Counted from the stretch's first letter, positions 35,800-44,762 are shown. The stretch is 64,000 nucleotides of DNA from Roseiarcus sp963730555 (GCA_963730555.1 CAVSSS010000038.1:62001-126000), one strand, 5' to 3'. Numbers and translations: made by a program. The notes: a model not told the origin generated them from the sequence alone.

Positions 35800-36752
35800 A
35801 TATGGCGCGTTCGCGCCGATTGCGTTGAACTAGCCGGTTTATAGGTTAGGCGCTTGCCGTGGCCGCCCTTAATCGCGCGGATGGTGCGTTCCGTGTCGTC
35901 AACGCCAAGCTTAGTGCGGTTCGAGTAGCGAAAATCGAACTCGGCAAGATAGCGGTGAAGGTGACGTTCGCCGCAATGCTGATAGACGCCTTTCATACCG
36001 CGCTTGAAAATCGAGTAGTAGCCTTCAATCGTATTCGTGTTGATTTTCGCACCCGTTTCGCGGTCGGTGTAACCGTATTCGCCGCGCGAATGATCCACGA
36101 CATTGTGTTTAGCGAATTCGCTACCGATCCTTGAATAGCGATTTGCTTCGTCGGTCACAATGTGGCTTTCGCGGTCAATATTCTCGCGGATGATTGGGAT
36201 TATCGTCTCCTTGGTGGCGTCATCGACGTGGAATGAGCGGGCCGACCCGCCCCGCTCAACAAGAGTAAAAACCGCATTCTTGTGGCCGAAGCCGCGCTTT
36301 ACTTCGAAGCCATTTTTGCGACCGATGTATGTCTCATCGATCTCGATAACGCCGCCCGAGCCACCCATAGGTGCGAGATCGTCTTGCCGCATCAATTCGC
36401 GAATGCGGTGCGCCATAAACCACGCCGTTTTATAGGTTACGCCAATAGTCCGGTGTAACTGATGAGCGCTGATACCTTTCTTAGACGAATTCATCAGGCG
36501 ATAAGCTAGGACCCACTTGTGCAATGGAACGTGGCTGGACTCAAGCACAGTCCCCGTCCGCACCGTGAACGATCCGCCGCAAGAATTGCAGTGAATTAGG
36601 CCATCACGATGAGACCCACCGCTCAGGCGGTAGACTTTCTTTGCTTCGCCGCAATGAGGGCAGAAGGGACCATCTGGCCAACGAATTTCCTCAAGGTGCT
36701 CGCGCGCCTTAGCCTCATCGTTGAAGACTGGATTTGTCATATCGATCGACAT
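35796..36752 (-). CDS. IS1595-family transposase
   Basis: 318 residues. The N-terminal zinc ribbon has two Cys pairs (CPHCGEAKK ... CNSCGGSFT). The DDE(N/K)-type catalytic domain includes GVIEIDETYIGRKNG, HIVTDEANRY and NTIEGYYSIFKRGMKGVYQH. All these match IS1595 transposases, which act on the inverted repeats noted at 34555 and 36819. The gene is intact, so the element may still be mobile. Confidence 0.92.
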   Translation of the reverse strand: MSIDMTNPVFNDEAKAREHLEEIRWPDGPFCPHCGEAKKVYRLSGGSHRDGLIHCNSCGGSFTVRTGTVLESSHVPLHKWVLAYRLMNSSKKGISAHQLHRTIGVTYKTAWFMAHRIRELMRQDDLAPMGGSGGVIEIDETYIGRKNGFEVKRGFGHKNAVFTLVERGGSARSFHVDDATKETIIPIIRENIDRESHIVTDEANRYSRIGSEFAKHNVVDHSRGEYGYTDRETGAKINTNTIEGYYSIFKRGMKGVYQHCGERHLHRYLAEFDFRYSNRTKLGVDDTERTIRAIKGGHGKRLTYKPASSTQSARTRHI

Positions 36753-36819
36753 GGCCTTAGTCCCTTTCTATTGAGGGACACTAGCACATGTGCGGACCTA
36801 TGTCAAAGGGATAATCGCC

Positions 36820-36827
36820 ATTTATTT
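36820..36827. repeat. Target-site duplication, right copy
   Basis: ATTTATTT, identical to 34547-34554, directly outside the right inverted repeat. Confidence 0.8.
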
Positions 36828-37250
36828 TTGCTAATCTCGACTTTTCAATGGGTTACGGGTGAAAAAAATAAAAAACTGCCGTTCTATCTGGGGCTGTATG
36901 TCGAGAGTCCCAACTGACTCCGTGCTCTAACCTCAACGACCGTTTCGCTCCTCCCATTCCACCGGGCCAGGATCGGCAACGAGTTCGCCATCGCCGAGGA
37001 TGATAGCGCTGCCTTCTGCTTTGCGCAAGAAAATGTTACCTGCCGCCAGGGGAACCGCTTATTTTCGACATCGTCGCCATGGGCGGTCAGTCATAGCTTG
37101 GGCGACGCGCGCCGCGACCTTTTGCATAGCTGAAGGCGCGGAAACGCCTCTCTGACAATCTCTTGTCGTTGTAGAAGGGCAGGATAGGTTTGTCGCTGCG
37201 CGCCCGCGCTCCGAGTTCCACAGTTCCAACACCTACGGCGGGAAAATCTG
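36828..37250. other. 423-bp region with gene remnants and conserved motif copy
   Basis: Contains GTAACCCATTGAAAAGTC on the minus strand (36856-36839). Two minus-strand open stretches without usable starts are visible. One ends at 36933 and includes GNIFLRKAEGSAIILGDGEL then VADPGPVEWEER. The other ends at 37087 and includes DKPILPFYNDKRLSERRFRA. They look like pieces of one or two decayed genes; no family was recognised. Confidence 0.35.
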
Positions 37251-38627
37251 ATGGAAGGCTGGCTGCAGCGCACTGCTACTTACATCCCCAGCTGGATCGA
37301 CCACCAGCTCCGCAGCTCAGAGCAAATCGGCTGTCTCCTCGCCATCGTGCATGAAGGCGAGCTCGTGCTCGAATACGCGGCCGGCTCGGCCAACCTCGCC
37401 ACCGGCGAGTTGCTCACCCCGCGTCACCGCTTCCGCATCGCATCCCACTCGAAGAGCTTCACCGCCGCCGGCCTCATGCTCCTCCGCGAACGGGGCCTGG
37501 TGAAGCTCGACGACACCATTGGCGCCTTCATTCCGGGACTGCACGACGACGTCGCCCAGGCCACCCTTGCCCAGGTCATGTCGCACTCCGCCGGCCTCAC
37601 CCGCGACGGCAGCGCCGGCAACCAATTTGCTGGCCTTCGCCCCTTCGTCGAAAAGGCAGAGCTTCTCGCCGACTTGGCCAAGCCGCCTGTTCTTGACCGC
37701 AACACCCGGTTCAAATACTCGAACCACGGCTTCGCCCTGCTCGGCCTCGTCATAGAAGCTGTCACCAACAAATCCTACCCGGCCTGGATTCGCCGCGAGG
37801 TGGTCGCGCCCTTTGGCCTCAGCGAGACCGAACCCGACACGCCCCTCCCGCCGGGCACGCCCTTCGCCCGCGGCCATACCGGCAAATCCCTGCTCGGTCG
37901 GCAACTTGTCTCCGGCGACTACCGGCTGAACGCCCTCACGCCGGCTGCAGGTTTCGTCAGCACCGCCGCCGACCTTGCCCGCTTCTACGCCCAGCTCTCG
38001 CCCAACGCCGCCGCGAGCCCCCTCTCCCCCGACAGCCGGCGCGAGATGACGCGCGGTCAATGGAAAAACCCCGACACCGCTCTTGTCACTACTTACGGCC
38101 TTGGAACCTCCAGCGGCGCCCTCGGCGACTGGAGCTGGTTCGGGCATTCTGGCGGGCTGCTCGGCTACATCTCACGCACCGCCGTCGTCCCGGAACGGAA
38201 CCTGGCCATCTCGGTGCTGACCAACGCCTCGGACGGGCTCGCCTGGTCCTGGCTCGACGGCATGCTCCATGTTGCCCGTGCTCTCGCGCAAAAGGGAGAA
38301 CCCGCCGAAGATGTTCTTGGCTGGACCGGCCGCTGGTGGAATGCTTGGGGCGCTTTCGATCTGCTACCCGCGGGCAATCGTGTCCTTGTTGCTGTCCCCG
38401 GCTTCCTCAATCCCGTCATGGACGCCACCGAAATCGAGGTCAGCGGCCCCAATGAGGGCCGTGTCGCTCTCGCCGCCGGCTATGCCAACCATGGCGAGCC
38501 CGTCCAGCTTGTCCGCGATGAAACCGGCACGCCCATCGAGTTCTGGGCTCAGGGCGTTCGCTACGCTCCCGAGTCCGTGGTCGCGAAGGAAATGCGGGAT
38601 CTCTACGGCTCACCAGTCGGTTCGTGA
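37251..38627 (+). CDS. Serine hydrolase of the beta-lactamase/penicillin-binding class C family
   Basis: 458 residues. The catalytic SxxK is in RIASHSKSFTAAGLML, the second motif YSN in FKYSNHGFALLG, and the third HSGG in SWFGHSGGLLGYIS. The C-terminal 100 residues form an extra beta domain, as in many serine hydrolases/esterases of this family. No signal peptide is present, so it is cytoplasmic and probably a peptidase or esterase rather than a resistance beta-lactamase. Starts at ATG 37251. Confidence 0.85.
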   Translation: MEGWLQRTATYIPSWIDHQLRSSEQIGCLLAIVHEGELVLEYAAGSANLATGELLTPRHRFRIASHSKSFTAAGLMLLRERGLVKLDDTIGAFIPGLHDDVAQATLAQVMSHSAGLTRDGSAGNQFAGLRPFVEKAELLADLAKPPVLDRNTRFKYSNHGFALLGLVIEAVTNKSYPAWIRREVVAPFGLSETEPDTPLPPGTPFARGHTGKSLLGRQLVSGDYRLNALTPAAGFVSTAADLARFYAQLSPNAAASPLSPDSRREMTRGQWKNPDTALVTTYGLGTSSGALGDWSWFGHSGGLLGYISRTAVVPERNLAISVLTNASDGLAWSWLDGMLHVARALAQKGEPAEDVLGWTGRWWNAWGAFDLLPAGNRVLVAVPGFLNPVMDATEIEVSGPNEGRVALAAGYANHGEPVQLVRDETGTPIEFWAQGVRYAPESVVAKEMRDLYGSPVGS

Positions 38628-38690
38628 TTGCAGGCCGCGGAGTCGTGGTAGTCGTCGAAGCGGTCCGCCTCCCTTCGGGGCTCTGGCTTC

Positions 38691-39674
38691 TCACGGATGC
38701 TGCGCGAGGATCGCGGCCCAGGCGCTTGCGGTCTTCACCTCGCCCAAATCCGCCATGTGACAGTCGTCATACCGATCCTCAGCCGACAGGAGCTTGTCGG
38801 TGTCGACCCCGGCCTCGAAGCGAGGCCCGCCCGCGGCAAGCTCGTGTTGGGCCGCTTGAATGGCGTTGGGTTCGGACCATCCGGGCAGGCATCGGGTCGC
38901 GGTCGAGACGAAAATCTTCGCGTCGACCGCATTGGCGCGGAGCGTGTCCGCGAACGACAGGAACTCTTCCTTGTATCGGACGGGATCGGTCTTCAGCGCG
39001 AAGTCGGACTCGCCCTGGTGCCAGAGAACGTGGGTCACCCGATAGTGCGTGACCAGATCCTGGACGAGGGGGATCATCGACGTGTTGAGCGCCCCGCCTT
39101 TCGCCCATTGCGCGATGGTGGAGCCGCCGACTGCGACGGGGGCGAGGATCACGCGGTCGAAAGCGCGAGCGTCGATGAGCTCGTCCGCCATCAAGGTCCA
39201 GGGCTCTCCGGCAAAGCCGTTCGAGCCAAGAAGAGGAGAAGCCGCCACGTAACAGCGGCCGCCCATGAAATTGAGAACCCGGTCGGGATGGCGGGTTTCA
39301 TGCCGCTGGGCGGCGTTGTTGGCGGCGTTGGACTGTCCGGCGATGAGGAGCACGGCCGTCCTTTGCGTCTGTTTCGGGCACGGCACCTCGATCTTGCCGG
39401 CGTATTTCATGAGGCGCCCGGCGGAGTCCACCGCGATGGGTCGCAACTCTGGCGTGTTCACAAATGGCTTCGGCGGTCCCTCTAGGATCAGAAGCGAATA
39501 GCGCACCGGCCAGATCCGGACGACGCCCGCCCACGCGCCGATGATCGCACCCGCGAGGAAGAGGCTCAGCGCGAAAAGCGCCAATCCGGCAAAGAGCGCG
39601 GTTCTTCGCCTGACGTCATTTCCGAGGACAAGGGTCACCGCGTAATCCATCAATCTGAAAAAAGGGGCAGGCAA
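38691..39674 (-). CDS. SGNH-fold esterase (sialate O-acetylesterase-like), membrane anchored
   Basis: 327 residues. One N-terminal transmembrane helix (FAGLALFALSLFLAGAIIGA) anchors an extracytoplasmic hydrolase. The block I Ser is in VLLIAGQSNAANNA, block III in VLWHQGESDFALK, and the catalytic Asp/His in YDDCHMADLG. This block pattern is typical of carbohydrate acetylesterases. It may remove acetyl groups from cell-surface glycans; the substrate is unknown. The Spy-like gene lies immediately upstream on the same strand. Confidence 0.8.
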   Translation of the reverse strand: MPAPFFRLMDYAVTLVLGNDVRRRTALFAGLALFALSLFLAGAIIGAWAGVVRIWPVRYSLLILEGPPKPFVNTPELRPIAVDSAGRLMKYAGKIEVPCPKQTQRTAVLLIAGQSNAANNAAQRHETRHPDRVLNFMGGRCYVAASPLLGSNGFAGEPWTLMADELIDARAFDRVILAPVAVGGSTIAQWAKGGALNTSMIPLVQDLVTHYRVTHVLWHQGESDFALKTDPVRYKEEFLSFADTLRANAVDAKIFVSTATRCLPGWSEPNAIQAAQHELAAGGPRFEAGVDTDKLLSAEDRYDDCHMADLGEVKTASAWAAILAQHP

Positions 39675-39683
39675 TTCGAGAGA

Positions 39684-40238
39684 TCAGAACGGCGCGGCTC
39701 CCCAAGGCGCCCAATCGTGGGCCGGGCCGCCATGGCCGCAAGTCAGCGCCACGTCTCCGTGGGGCAGCCCATGTCCGGGAGGGAACGGCGGGGAGGGAAC
39801 GATGTTCCGCGACAGGATGTCGCGCTGGGCGGCGGTCAGATTGGGCGCGATCGCCACATAGGCGTTCGCCATTGCGCCGAACATCGCCTGCATGGCGGCC
39901 GCATGCTTTTCCATCCGCTTCAGGCGTTCGCCCGCGTCAACCGCGAGCGGGCGCGGAGGTTCCTCGGCGCAAGCCCGGTCAGCCTCTCCGGCGGACGCGC
40001 GCATGGCGTCCGCGAAATGTCGCCAGGCGTCCTCCTGGCTGGGTTCGGGCGAGATGCGCGCCTCGAGATAGGCGAGCTTCGCGGCGAACAAAGCGCGCCC
40101 TTCCGCGCACGGCGAACTGTCGTCCACGATCGGCGGATCCGCCCTCGCATCCATGGCGTGGAGCGCCCAAAGCCCTGCGCCGGAAAGGGCGAGAACAATA
40201 ACCGCGGTACGCGTCGCCCGAGCGGATAGGAACGGCAT
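39684..40238 (-). CDS. Spy/CpxP-like periplasmic LTxxQ protein
   Basis: 184 residues from ATG 40238. Signal peptide TRTAVIVLALSGAGLWALHA, helical body, and one LTxxQ motif (APNLTAAQRDILSRN). CpxP/Spy proteins act as periplasmic chaperones and dampen envelope-stress kinases. The His-rich C-terminus (GHGLPHGDVALTCGHGG) could bind metal. It is divergent from the two-component genes at 40439 with about 200 bp between, the usual arrangement for a CpxP-like feedback gene. Confidence 0.72.
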   Translation of the reverse strand: MPFLSARATRTAVIVLALSGAGLWALHAMDARADPPIVDDSSPCAEGRALFAAKLAYLEARISPEPSQEDAWRHFADAMRASAGEADRACAEEPPRPLAVDAGERLKRMEKHAAAMQAMFGAMANAYVAIAPNLTAAQRDILSRNIVPSPPFPPGHGLPHGDVALTCGHGGPAHDWAPWGAAPF

Positions 40239-40438
40239 GAGAAACTCCGGTTCGCACTTAGGTGGTCCGACCGGGACTAGAAGCGCGATGTTTCCGGCAA
40301 ATCTCCTTATTGTTGCGGACGATGACAAAAGGCGCGGTCGCGCGGGCGCCTGAAATGTTCGGTTACAAATTCCTTCTGGCCTCAATGTTGGGCATCGACT
40401 AATTGCGGCCGGAATTTGTTTGGTTCGGAGCTGCCTTT

Positions 40439-41173
40439 TTGAGCACTGGCGCCGCCTGTCACATCCTGGTTGTCGATGACGATCGCGAACTGCGCGCGCT
40501 CGTGGGCAAGTACCTTGGCGAACATGGCTTCAGGGTCACCCAGGCGGCCAATGGGCGCGAGATGATGAACGCGATCGAGGTCGGCCGATTCGACCTCGTC
40601 GTCCTCGATCTCATGATGCCGGGAGACAGCGGGCTCGTCCTCTGCCAAAAGCTGCGCGCGCAGAACGGGCCCCCGGTCATCATGCTGACCGCGATGGGCT
40701 CGGAGGTCGACCGCGTCATCGGGCTTGAGATTGGCGCCGACGACTACGTCGTGAAGCCGTTCAGTCCGCGCGAGCTGGTCGCAAGGATCAAGGCGGTCCT
40801 GCGTCGCGCGGCAAAGGCGCCGCCGGACGCGGACGACATGCCGTTCGCCTACGAGTTCAACGGATGGCGGTTGGAGCCGGCCGGTCGCGTCTTGCGCGCC
40901 CCGACTGGTGCGGTCGTCGACGTTACGAGCGGCGAGTTCGACCTGCTCATGGCCTTCGTCGAGAGGCCCCAGCGCGTACTGACCCGAGACCAATTGCTCG
41001 ATCTCGCGAAGGGGCGGTCGAGCGCCGCCTTCGATCGGAGCATCGATGTGCAGATCAGCCGGCTCAGGCGAAAGATCGAGGCCGACCCGCGCGAGCCCGC
41101 GATCATCAAGACGATCCGGAGCGGCGGCTATGTCTTCACGAGCCAGGTGCAATCGATAAGGCGGCCGGCGTGA
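40439..41173 (+). CDS. OmpR-family response regulator
   Basis: 244 residues from TTG 40439. The receiver domain has HILVVDDDRELRALV, phosphoacceptor Asp in LVVLDLMMPGDSG and Lys in VKPFSPRELVARI. The winged-helix output domain ends in IDVQISRLRRKIEADPREPA and TIRSGGYVFTS. A longer frame back to 40403 exists but lacks family similarity. The stop overlaps the kinase GTG start (GTGA), so the pair is coupled. Likely regulates the divergent CpxP-like gene. Confidence 0.87.
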   Translation: MSTGAACHILVVDDDRELRALVGKYLGEHGFRVTQAANGREMMNAIEVGRFDLVVLDLMMPGDSGLVLCQKLRAQNGPPVIMLTAMGSEVDRVIGLEIGADDYVVKPFSPRELVARIKAVLRRAAKAPPDADDMPFAYEFNGWRLEPAGRVLRAPTGAVVDVTSGEFDLLMAFVERPQRVLTRDQLLDLAKGRSSAAFDRSIDVQISRLRRKIEADPREPAIIKTIRSGGYVFTSQVQSIRRPA

Positions 41174-42591
41174 TCAAAGAGGCGTTTGCGCGGCTTGGTC
41201 TTGCCGCACGGATTTGCGCCGCGATTGTGGCGGCGGTCATCGCGATTCAGATCCTTGTCACTCTTGTGTTCGTGCTGCACCCGCCGAACCTTCACGCCCT
41301 TTACAGCGCGCGTTGGCTGAGCGGCGCGGCGGTCGAAATCATCAAGAATGCGATGGCGGGGGCTAGAGAGCCAGCAAGCGCCTTGGGAAATCTGCCGAAC
41401 GGGGAGTCGCTCACGGTTCGTTTCGACCGCGCGCCGCCCCCCGCGCGTCGAGCGACCCTCCCTGGCCCCTGAACAGGGTGCTGGCGACCGTTCGAAGCGA
41501 ACTCGGCGGACCCGCCGCTCCCGCCGTGGAGGCTGTCGGAATGGGTCCGCCAGAAGAGGCCATTTCCGTTGTGCCGGCTGACGCCTCCGCAACCATGCCA
41601 AGCGGACCTCTGCAGTCCGGCGAGGACTTGCTCACGCCTCCGTTTTTCCTCATCGCCGCCGATCTGCACGACGGCCGCTGGCTCACGATTGAGCCGAGCT
41701 TCAGGAACTCAGCGCAGACGGTTGATGCTGTCGCTTGCTTTCTTGTTCGCTGGCATGCTGCTCATCGCCGCGATCGCGGTTCTCACCGCGCGCAGCCTCA
41801 TTGCGCCTCTGTCGCAGCTCGCGACGGCGGCGGACGCGCTTGGGCGGTCGCCCGAAATTGTTGAAACGCCGCGGCCCGCGGTCCGCGAGTTTGCGGCCAT
41901 TCATAGTGCGTTCGATACGATGCAGAAGCGCCTCAAGCGCTTCGTGAGCGAGCGAACTCAGATGCTTGCCTCAATCTCGCACGATCTTCGCACGCCGCTC
42001 ACTCGGCTTCGGCTTCAGGCGGAGTACATTGCGGATAACGAGTTGCGCGAGGGCATGCTCGCCAACATCGACGCGATGCGGGACATGTTGACGGAGACGC
42101 TGAGCTTCGTGGAAGGCGATGCAAGCGCCGATGCGTCGGCGCCGTTCGATCTCGCGTCGATCCTCATCAGCCTTTGCGACGAGGCCTCCGACGCGGGGGC
42201 CCAAGCCGAGTATGACGGGCCGAACCATGTGACGGCTTTCGGGAAGCGGACGGCGATCCGCCGGATGGTCTCGAATCTGATCGACAACGCGGTGCGCTAC
42301 GGCGGCGCGGCGCGCGTATCGCTTCGCGAAGATGCGAGCGACTGGATCGTCACCGTCGCCGACGATGGACCCGGGATCCCCCCGGAATCGTTCGATCAGG
42401 CCTTCGAGCCCTTCCAGCGGCTCGAATCCTCGCGCAATCGGGAAACCGGCGGCACAGGCCTCGGCCTTTCGATCGCTCGCGACATTGTGCTCGCGCATGG
42501 CGGGCGGATTTCGCTCGCTAACGCGTCCCCCGGGTCGAGCGGACTGATCGTCAGCGTTCTCCTGCCAAAAGCGCTCGCCGCCGCGACCTAG
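41170..42591 (+). CDS. Sensor histidine kinase with two compensating frameshifts
   Basis: About 473 residues if corrected. TM1 is IVAAVIAIQILVTLVFVL, followed by a periplasmic region, TM2 LAFLFAGMLLIAAIAVL, HAMP domain, H-box MLASISHDLRTPLTRLRLQA, N-box NLIDNAVRYGG, G1 DDGPGIPPES and G2 GGTGLGLSIARD. The frame is lost near 41460 (one base missing) and regained near 41722-41726 (one extra base), so 90 periplasmic residues read in another frame. All catalytic motifs are intact. The periplasmic sensor has no recognised ligand domain. Confidence 0.85.
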
Positions 42592-42676
42592 CCGCGGGTC
42601 GACATAGACCCACGCCTCGAGGCCCGAGGCGAGCGGCTTTCATCCGCACGTAAGCCGCGACCTCGTCGTCGGCACG
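42591..42676 (-). pseudogene. Truncated duplicate of the gamma-glutamylcyclotransferase 3' end
   Basis: The sequence from 42591 closely matches 44262-44350 (shared blocks include GACATAGACCCACGC, CGAGGCCCGAGGCGAGCGGC and GCACGTAAGCCGCGACCTCG) with a few substitutions and small deletions. It thus copies the last ~28 codons of the gene at 44244-44597, abutting the kinase stop. It is non-coding on its own. Confidence 0.7.
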
Positions 42677-42773
42677 CTCTCCGACGCCCGCGTTTTGTCG
42701 AAGCCCTGTTCACGGTTTCGAAATCGGGGCGGGCTAAAACAACCGCAGGTTGGACTTAGGCCGGGGCCATTCC

Positions 42774-43211
42774 ATGCGCAACTTCGTCATCGCTTCCCTT
42801 CTTTTCGGATTGACCGCCGTGACGGGCGCGGTGAGCGCTCAAGCGGCGGACCGGGTCTCCGTGCCGGTTTCAGGGCTTCGCAGCGATGACGGCGTCGTGC
42901 GCTGCGGGCTTTACGCCGGAGCCGAGGCCTTCCCCAAGGCGGGACAGGAAAGCCGAGGGGTCATCGCCAAGATCAAAGGGGGGCAGGCGACCTGTGTCTT
43001 CAATGGCCTGAAGCCAGGAACCTATGCGGTCGCGGCGTTCCACGCCGAGAACAACGAGACGCAGATGCAGTACGGCATGTTCGGCAAGCCGAAGGAAGGC
43101 TATGGATTCTCCCGCAATCCGCCCTCGCATATGGGTGCGCCGGCCTTCGCGTCAGCCGCCTTCGACTATTCGGGCGGCGCCCAGTCGGTCCCGATCAGGC
43201 TCACATACTGA
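42774..43211 (+). CDS. DUF2141 exported protein
   Basis: 145 residues. Signal peptide MRNFVIASLLFGLTAVTGAV with cleavage near AQA. The mature part has the DUF2141 pattern ATCVFNGLKPGTYAVAAFHA followed by MQYGMFGKPKEGYGFSRNPP. Family function is unknown; it is a small secreted or periplasmic beta-sandwich type protein. Confidence 0.82.
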   Translation: MRNFVIASLLFGLTAVTGAVSAQAADRVSVPVSGLRSDDGVVRCGLYAGAEAFPKAGQESRGVIAKIKGGQATCVFNGLKPGTYAVAAFHAENNETQMQYGMFGKPKEGYGFSRNPPSHMGAPAFASAAFDYSGGAQSVPIRLTY

Positions 43212-43291
43212 ACCGTGCCTGCCGCCAAGTCCTAAGCTAACTTGCTTAGGATCGGATTCACGTGATCCCATCCCTTCGAGCCTTTCGTTCA

Positions 43292-43402
43292 TGCCTCAAG
43301 GAGCCCGCAAAGCGGGCGTCTCGAAGGATGATCCAGCGCGCGCGCCTGGTGCTGGGCCGGTTCCTTCGAGACGCGCCGCCTTCGGCGCCGCTCCTTGAGG
43401 CA
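43292..43402. repeat. Long inverted-repeat intergenic element
   Basis: The outer arms are TGCCTCAAGGAG (43292-43303) and CTCCTTGAGGCA (43391-43402); the inner arms are GTCTCGAAGGA (43318-43328) and TCCTTCGAGAC (43362-43372). This matches the 'CCTTCGAGAC...CTCCTTGAGG' repeats common in Rhizobiales. It sits between the DUF2141 and beta-barrel genes. Confidence 0.65.
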
Positions 43403-43501
43403 CGAGGTCTGGGGCTTTAGCTCCGCCCTTCGCAATTCGTTAGCCATGTTTGCAGATTTTTAAGCCTCCGGCCCGTAAAGTGGGGGCGAGAGGGAGTTCC
43501 G

Positions 43502-44219
43502 ATGCGCCGCATATTCACCGCCGCTGTGTCGCTGTTTGCGCTCGGGGGCGCCGCGGGCGCGGCAGACTTGCCGCCGGCGCCGCAACTGCCGCCCCTCGAA
43601 GCCCAGCCGGTCTGGACCGGCTTTTACGCCGGGCTCAATGTCGGCGGCGCCTTCGGCTCAAGCCGGAACGCCTTCAACATCGCGGGATTTGGGCTTCCGA
43701 CTTTCAACACGCCGCTTGACGGGCGTCGTTGGGGGTGGTGAGGCCGGTTACAACTGGCAGACGGGTCCCTGGGTCCTTGGGCTCGAGGCGAACTTCGAGG
43801 GGAGCGGCTTGCGCGGCAGCCGCACGGCGCCCTGCCTCCCGCCTCTCTGCGGGGCGTTCGCGGCGAGCTACGCGCAGAGCCTCCCCTGGTTCGGAACGCT
43901 GCGACCGCGGGTCGGTTATGCGCTCGGGAACTGGCTCTTCTACGCCACGGGCGGCGGCGCCCTCGGCCAAGTCGACACCAACGCGACTGCGGCGGCCGGC
44001 CCAATCGTTGCGACCAATAATCATAGCCAGACGAGAACCGGCTGGACGCTCGGCGGTGGCGTCGAAGTCGGATTCGCGCCCGGCTGGAGCGCGAAAATCG
44101 AATATCTTTATCTCGATCTGGGCAGCCGCACGGCGACCTATCTCTTGACCCCGCCGATCTCGAACGCGTCGCGCCTCAGCGCCAATGTGATCACCGCCGG
44201 CGTGAACTACCACTTCTGA
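43502..44219 (+). CDS. Outer-membrane beta-barrel (Omp25/RopB-like) protein, one frameshift
   Basis: About 238 residues if corrected. Signal peptide MRRIFTAAVSLFALGGAAGA, a Pro-rich linker, then VWTGFYAGLNVGGAFGSS, the hallmark start of rhizobial opacity-type porin-like proteins. It ends with aromatic-terminal strand NVITAGVNYHF. The frame breaks at GGG 43719-43721; with one G fewer it reads LDGVVGGGEAGYNWQTGPWV. Likely an outer-membrane structural protein. Confidence 0.85.
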
Positions 44220-44243
44220 CCTAATCGGCGTGAAGCTCGCCGC

Positions 44244-44597
44244 TTATGCCGGCGGAGGCTTGCCGCGGGCGTCGACATAGACCCACGCTTCGAGGCCCGA
44301 GGCGAGCGGCGCCTTGACCCGCACGTAAGCCGCGACCTCGTATGTGTCGGCGTGGGCAAGTTCGGCGTCCGTGATCTCGAACAAGGCGCCCGGCACGCGA
44401 TCTTGCGCGCGCCCCGTGAAGGCGACGATCGGATGATGCGTCTTGCCGCTTGTGCGCACGACCTCGGGATCGTCGATCGCTGCCATCGACTGCGAAAAGC
44501 CGACGAGAGCGTCGCTGACGCCTGTCAGGCGGCGGCCGAAAGTCGCGAGCTGCACGTCCTCCTGCTGCAGGGTCCCGTAGGAGAAAAGCTTCGGCAT
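44244..44597 (-). CDS. Gamma-glutamylcyclotransferase-like (AIG2) protein
   Basis: 117 residues from ATG 44597, the start of the family motif PKLFSYGTLQQEDVQLATFG. The catalytic acid is probably in DAELAHADTYEVAAYVRVKA. GGCT-like proteins open gamma-glutamyl peptides, but many small members are of unknown substrate. The 3' end is partly duplicated at 42591-42676. Confidence 0.85.
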   Translation of the reverse strand: MPKLFSYGTLQQEDVQLATFGRRLTGVSDALVGFSQSMAAIDDPEVVRTSGKTHHPIVAFTGRAQDRVPGALFEITDAELAHADTYEVAAYVRVKAPLASGLEAWVYVDARGKPPPA

Positions 44598-44680
44598 GGG
44601 TGTTCCGGTTCGTTTCGGCCGTGACTTTAGGGGAGACTGACGCGGGTTGCCAAGGCGAGCCGCAACATTTGCCTCAAGCT

Positions 44681-44717
44681 CCGCTCCTGCGAAGCGGCTC
44701 CATGGGGCTTGCGCCCC
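44681..44717 (+). promoter_or_regulatory. Two hairpins in the mosB leader
   Basis: CCGCT (44681-44685) pairs with AGCGG (44693-44697), and GGGGC (44704-44708) with GCCCC (44713-44717), 46-82 nt before the mosB ATG. They could be a repeat fragment or RNA structure. No recognised riboswitch pattern was identified. Confidence 0.35.
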
Positions 44718-44762
44718 GTTCCCGAGCTGTGCATGGCTTCCCGCGGCTAGAGGGAGGATCCC

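Larger units (their letters stand above)
34555..36819. mobile_element. IS1595-family element carrying passenger genes (2265 bp)
   Basis: Read inward, the left end is GACGATTATCCCTTTGACAA and the right end GGCGATTATCCCTTTGACAT, followed by AGGT in both; 22 of 24 bases agree. An exact 8-bp duplication ATTTATTT flanks it. It contains the transposase at 35796-36752 and three other frames (34632 +, 34821 -, 35605 +) packed with small overlaps. The interior is visibly richer in A/T than the surrounding chromosome, a sign of recent transfer. It sits downstream of ald and splits an intergenic conserved motif. Confidence 0.88.

Noticed and set aside
37251..38627. Antibiotic-resistance beta-lactamase
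   Set aside because: SxxK, YSN and HSGG motifs are present, but there is no signal peptide and the C-terminal extension matches general serine hydrolases/esterases rather than AmpC.
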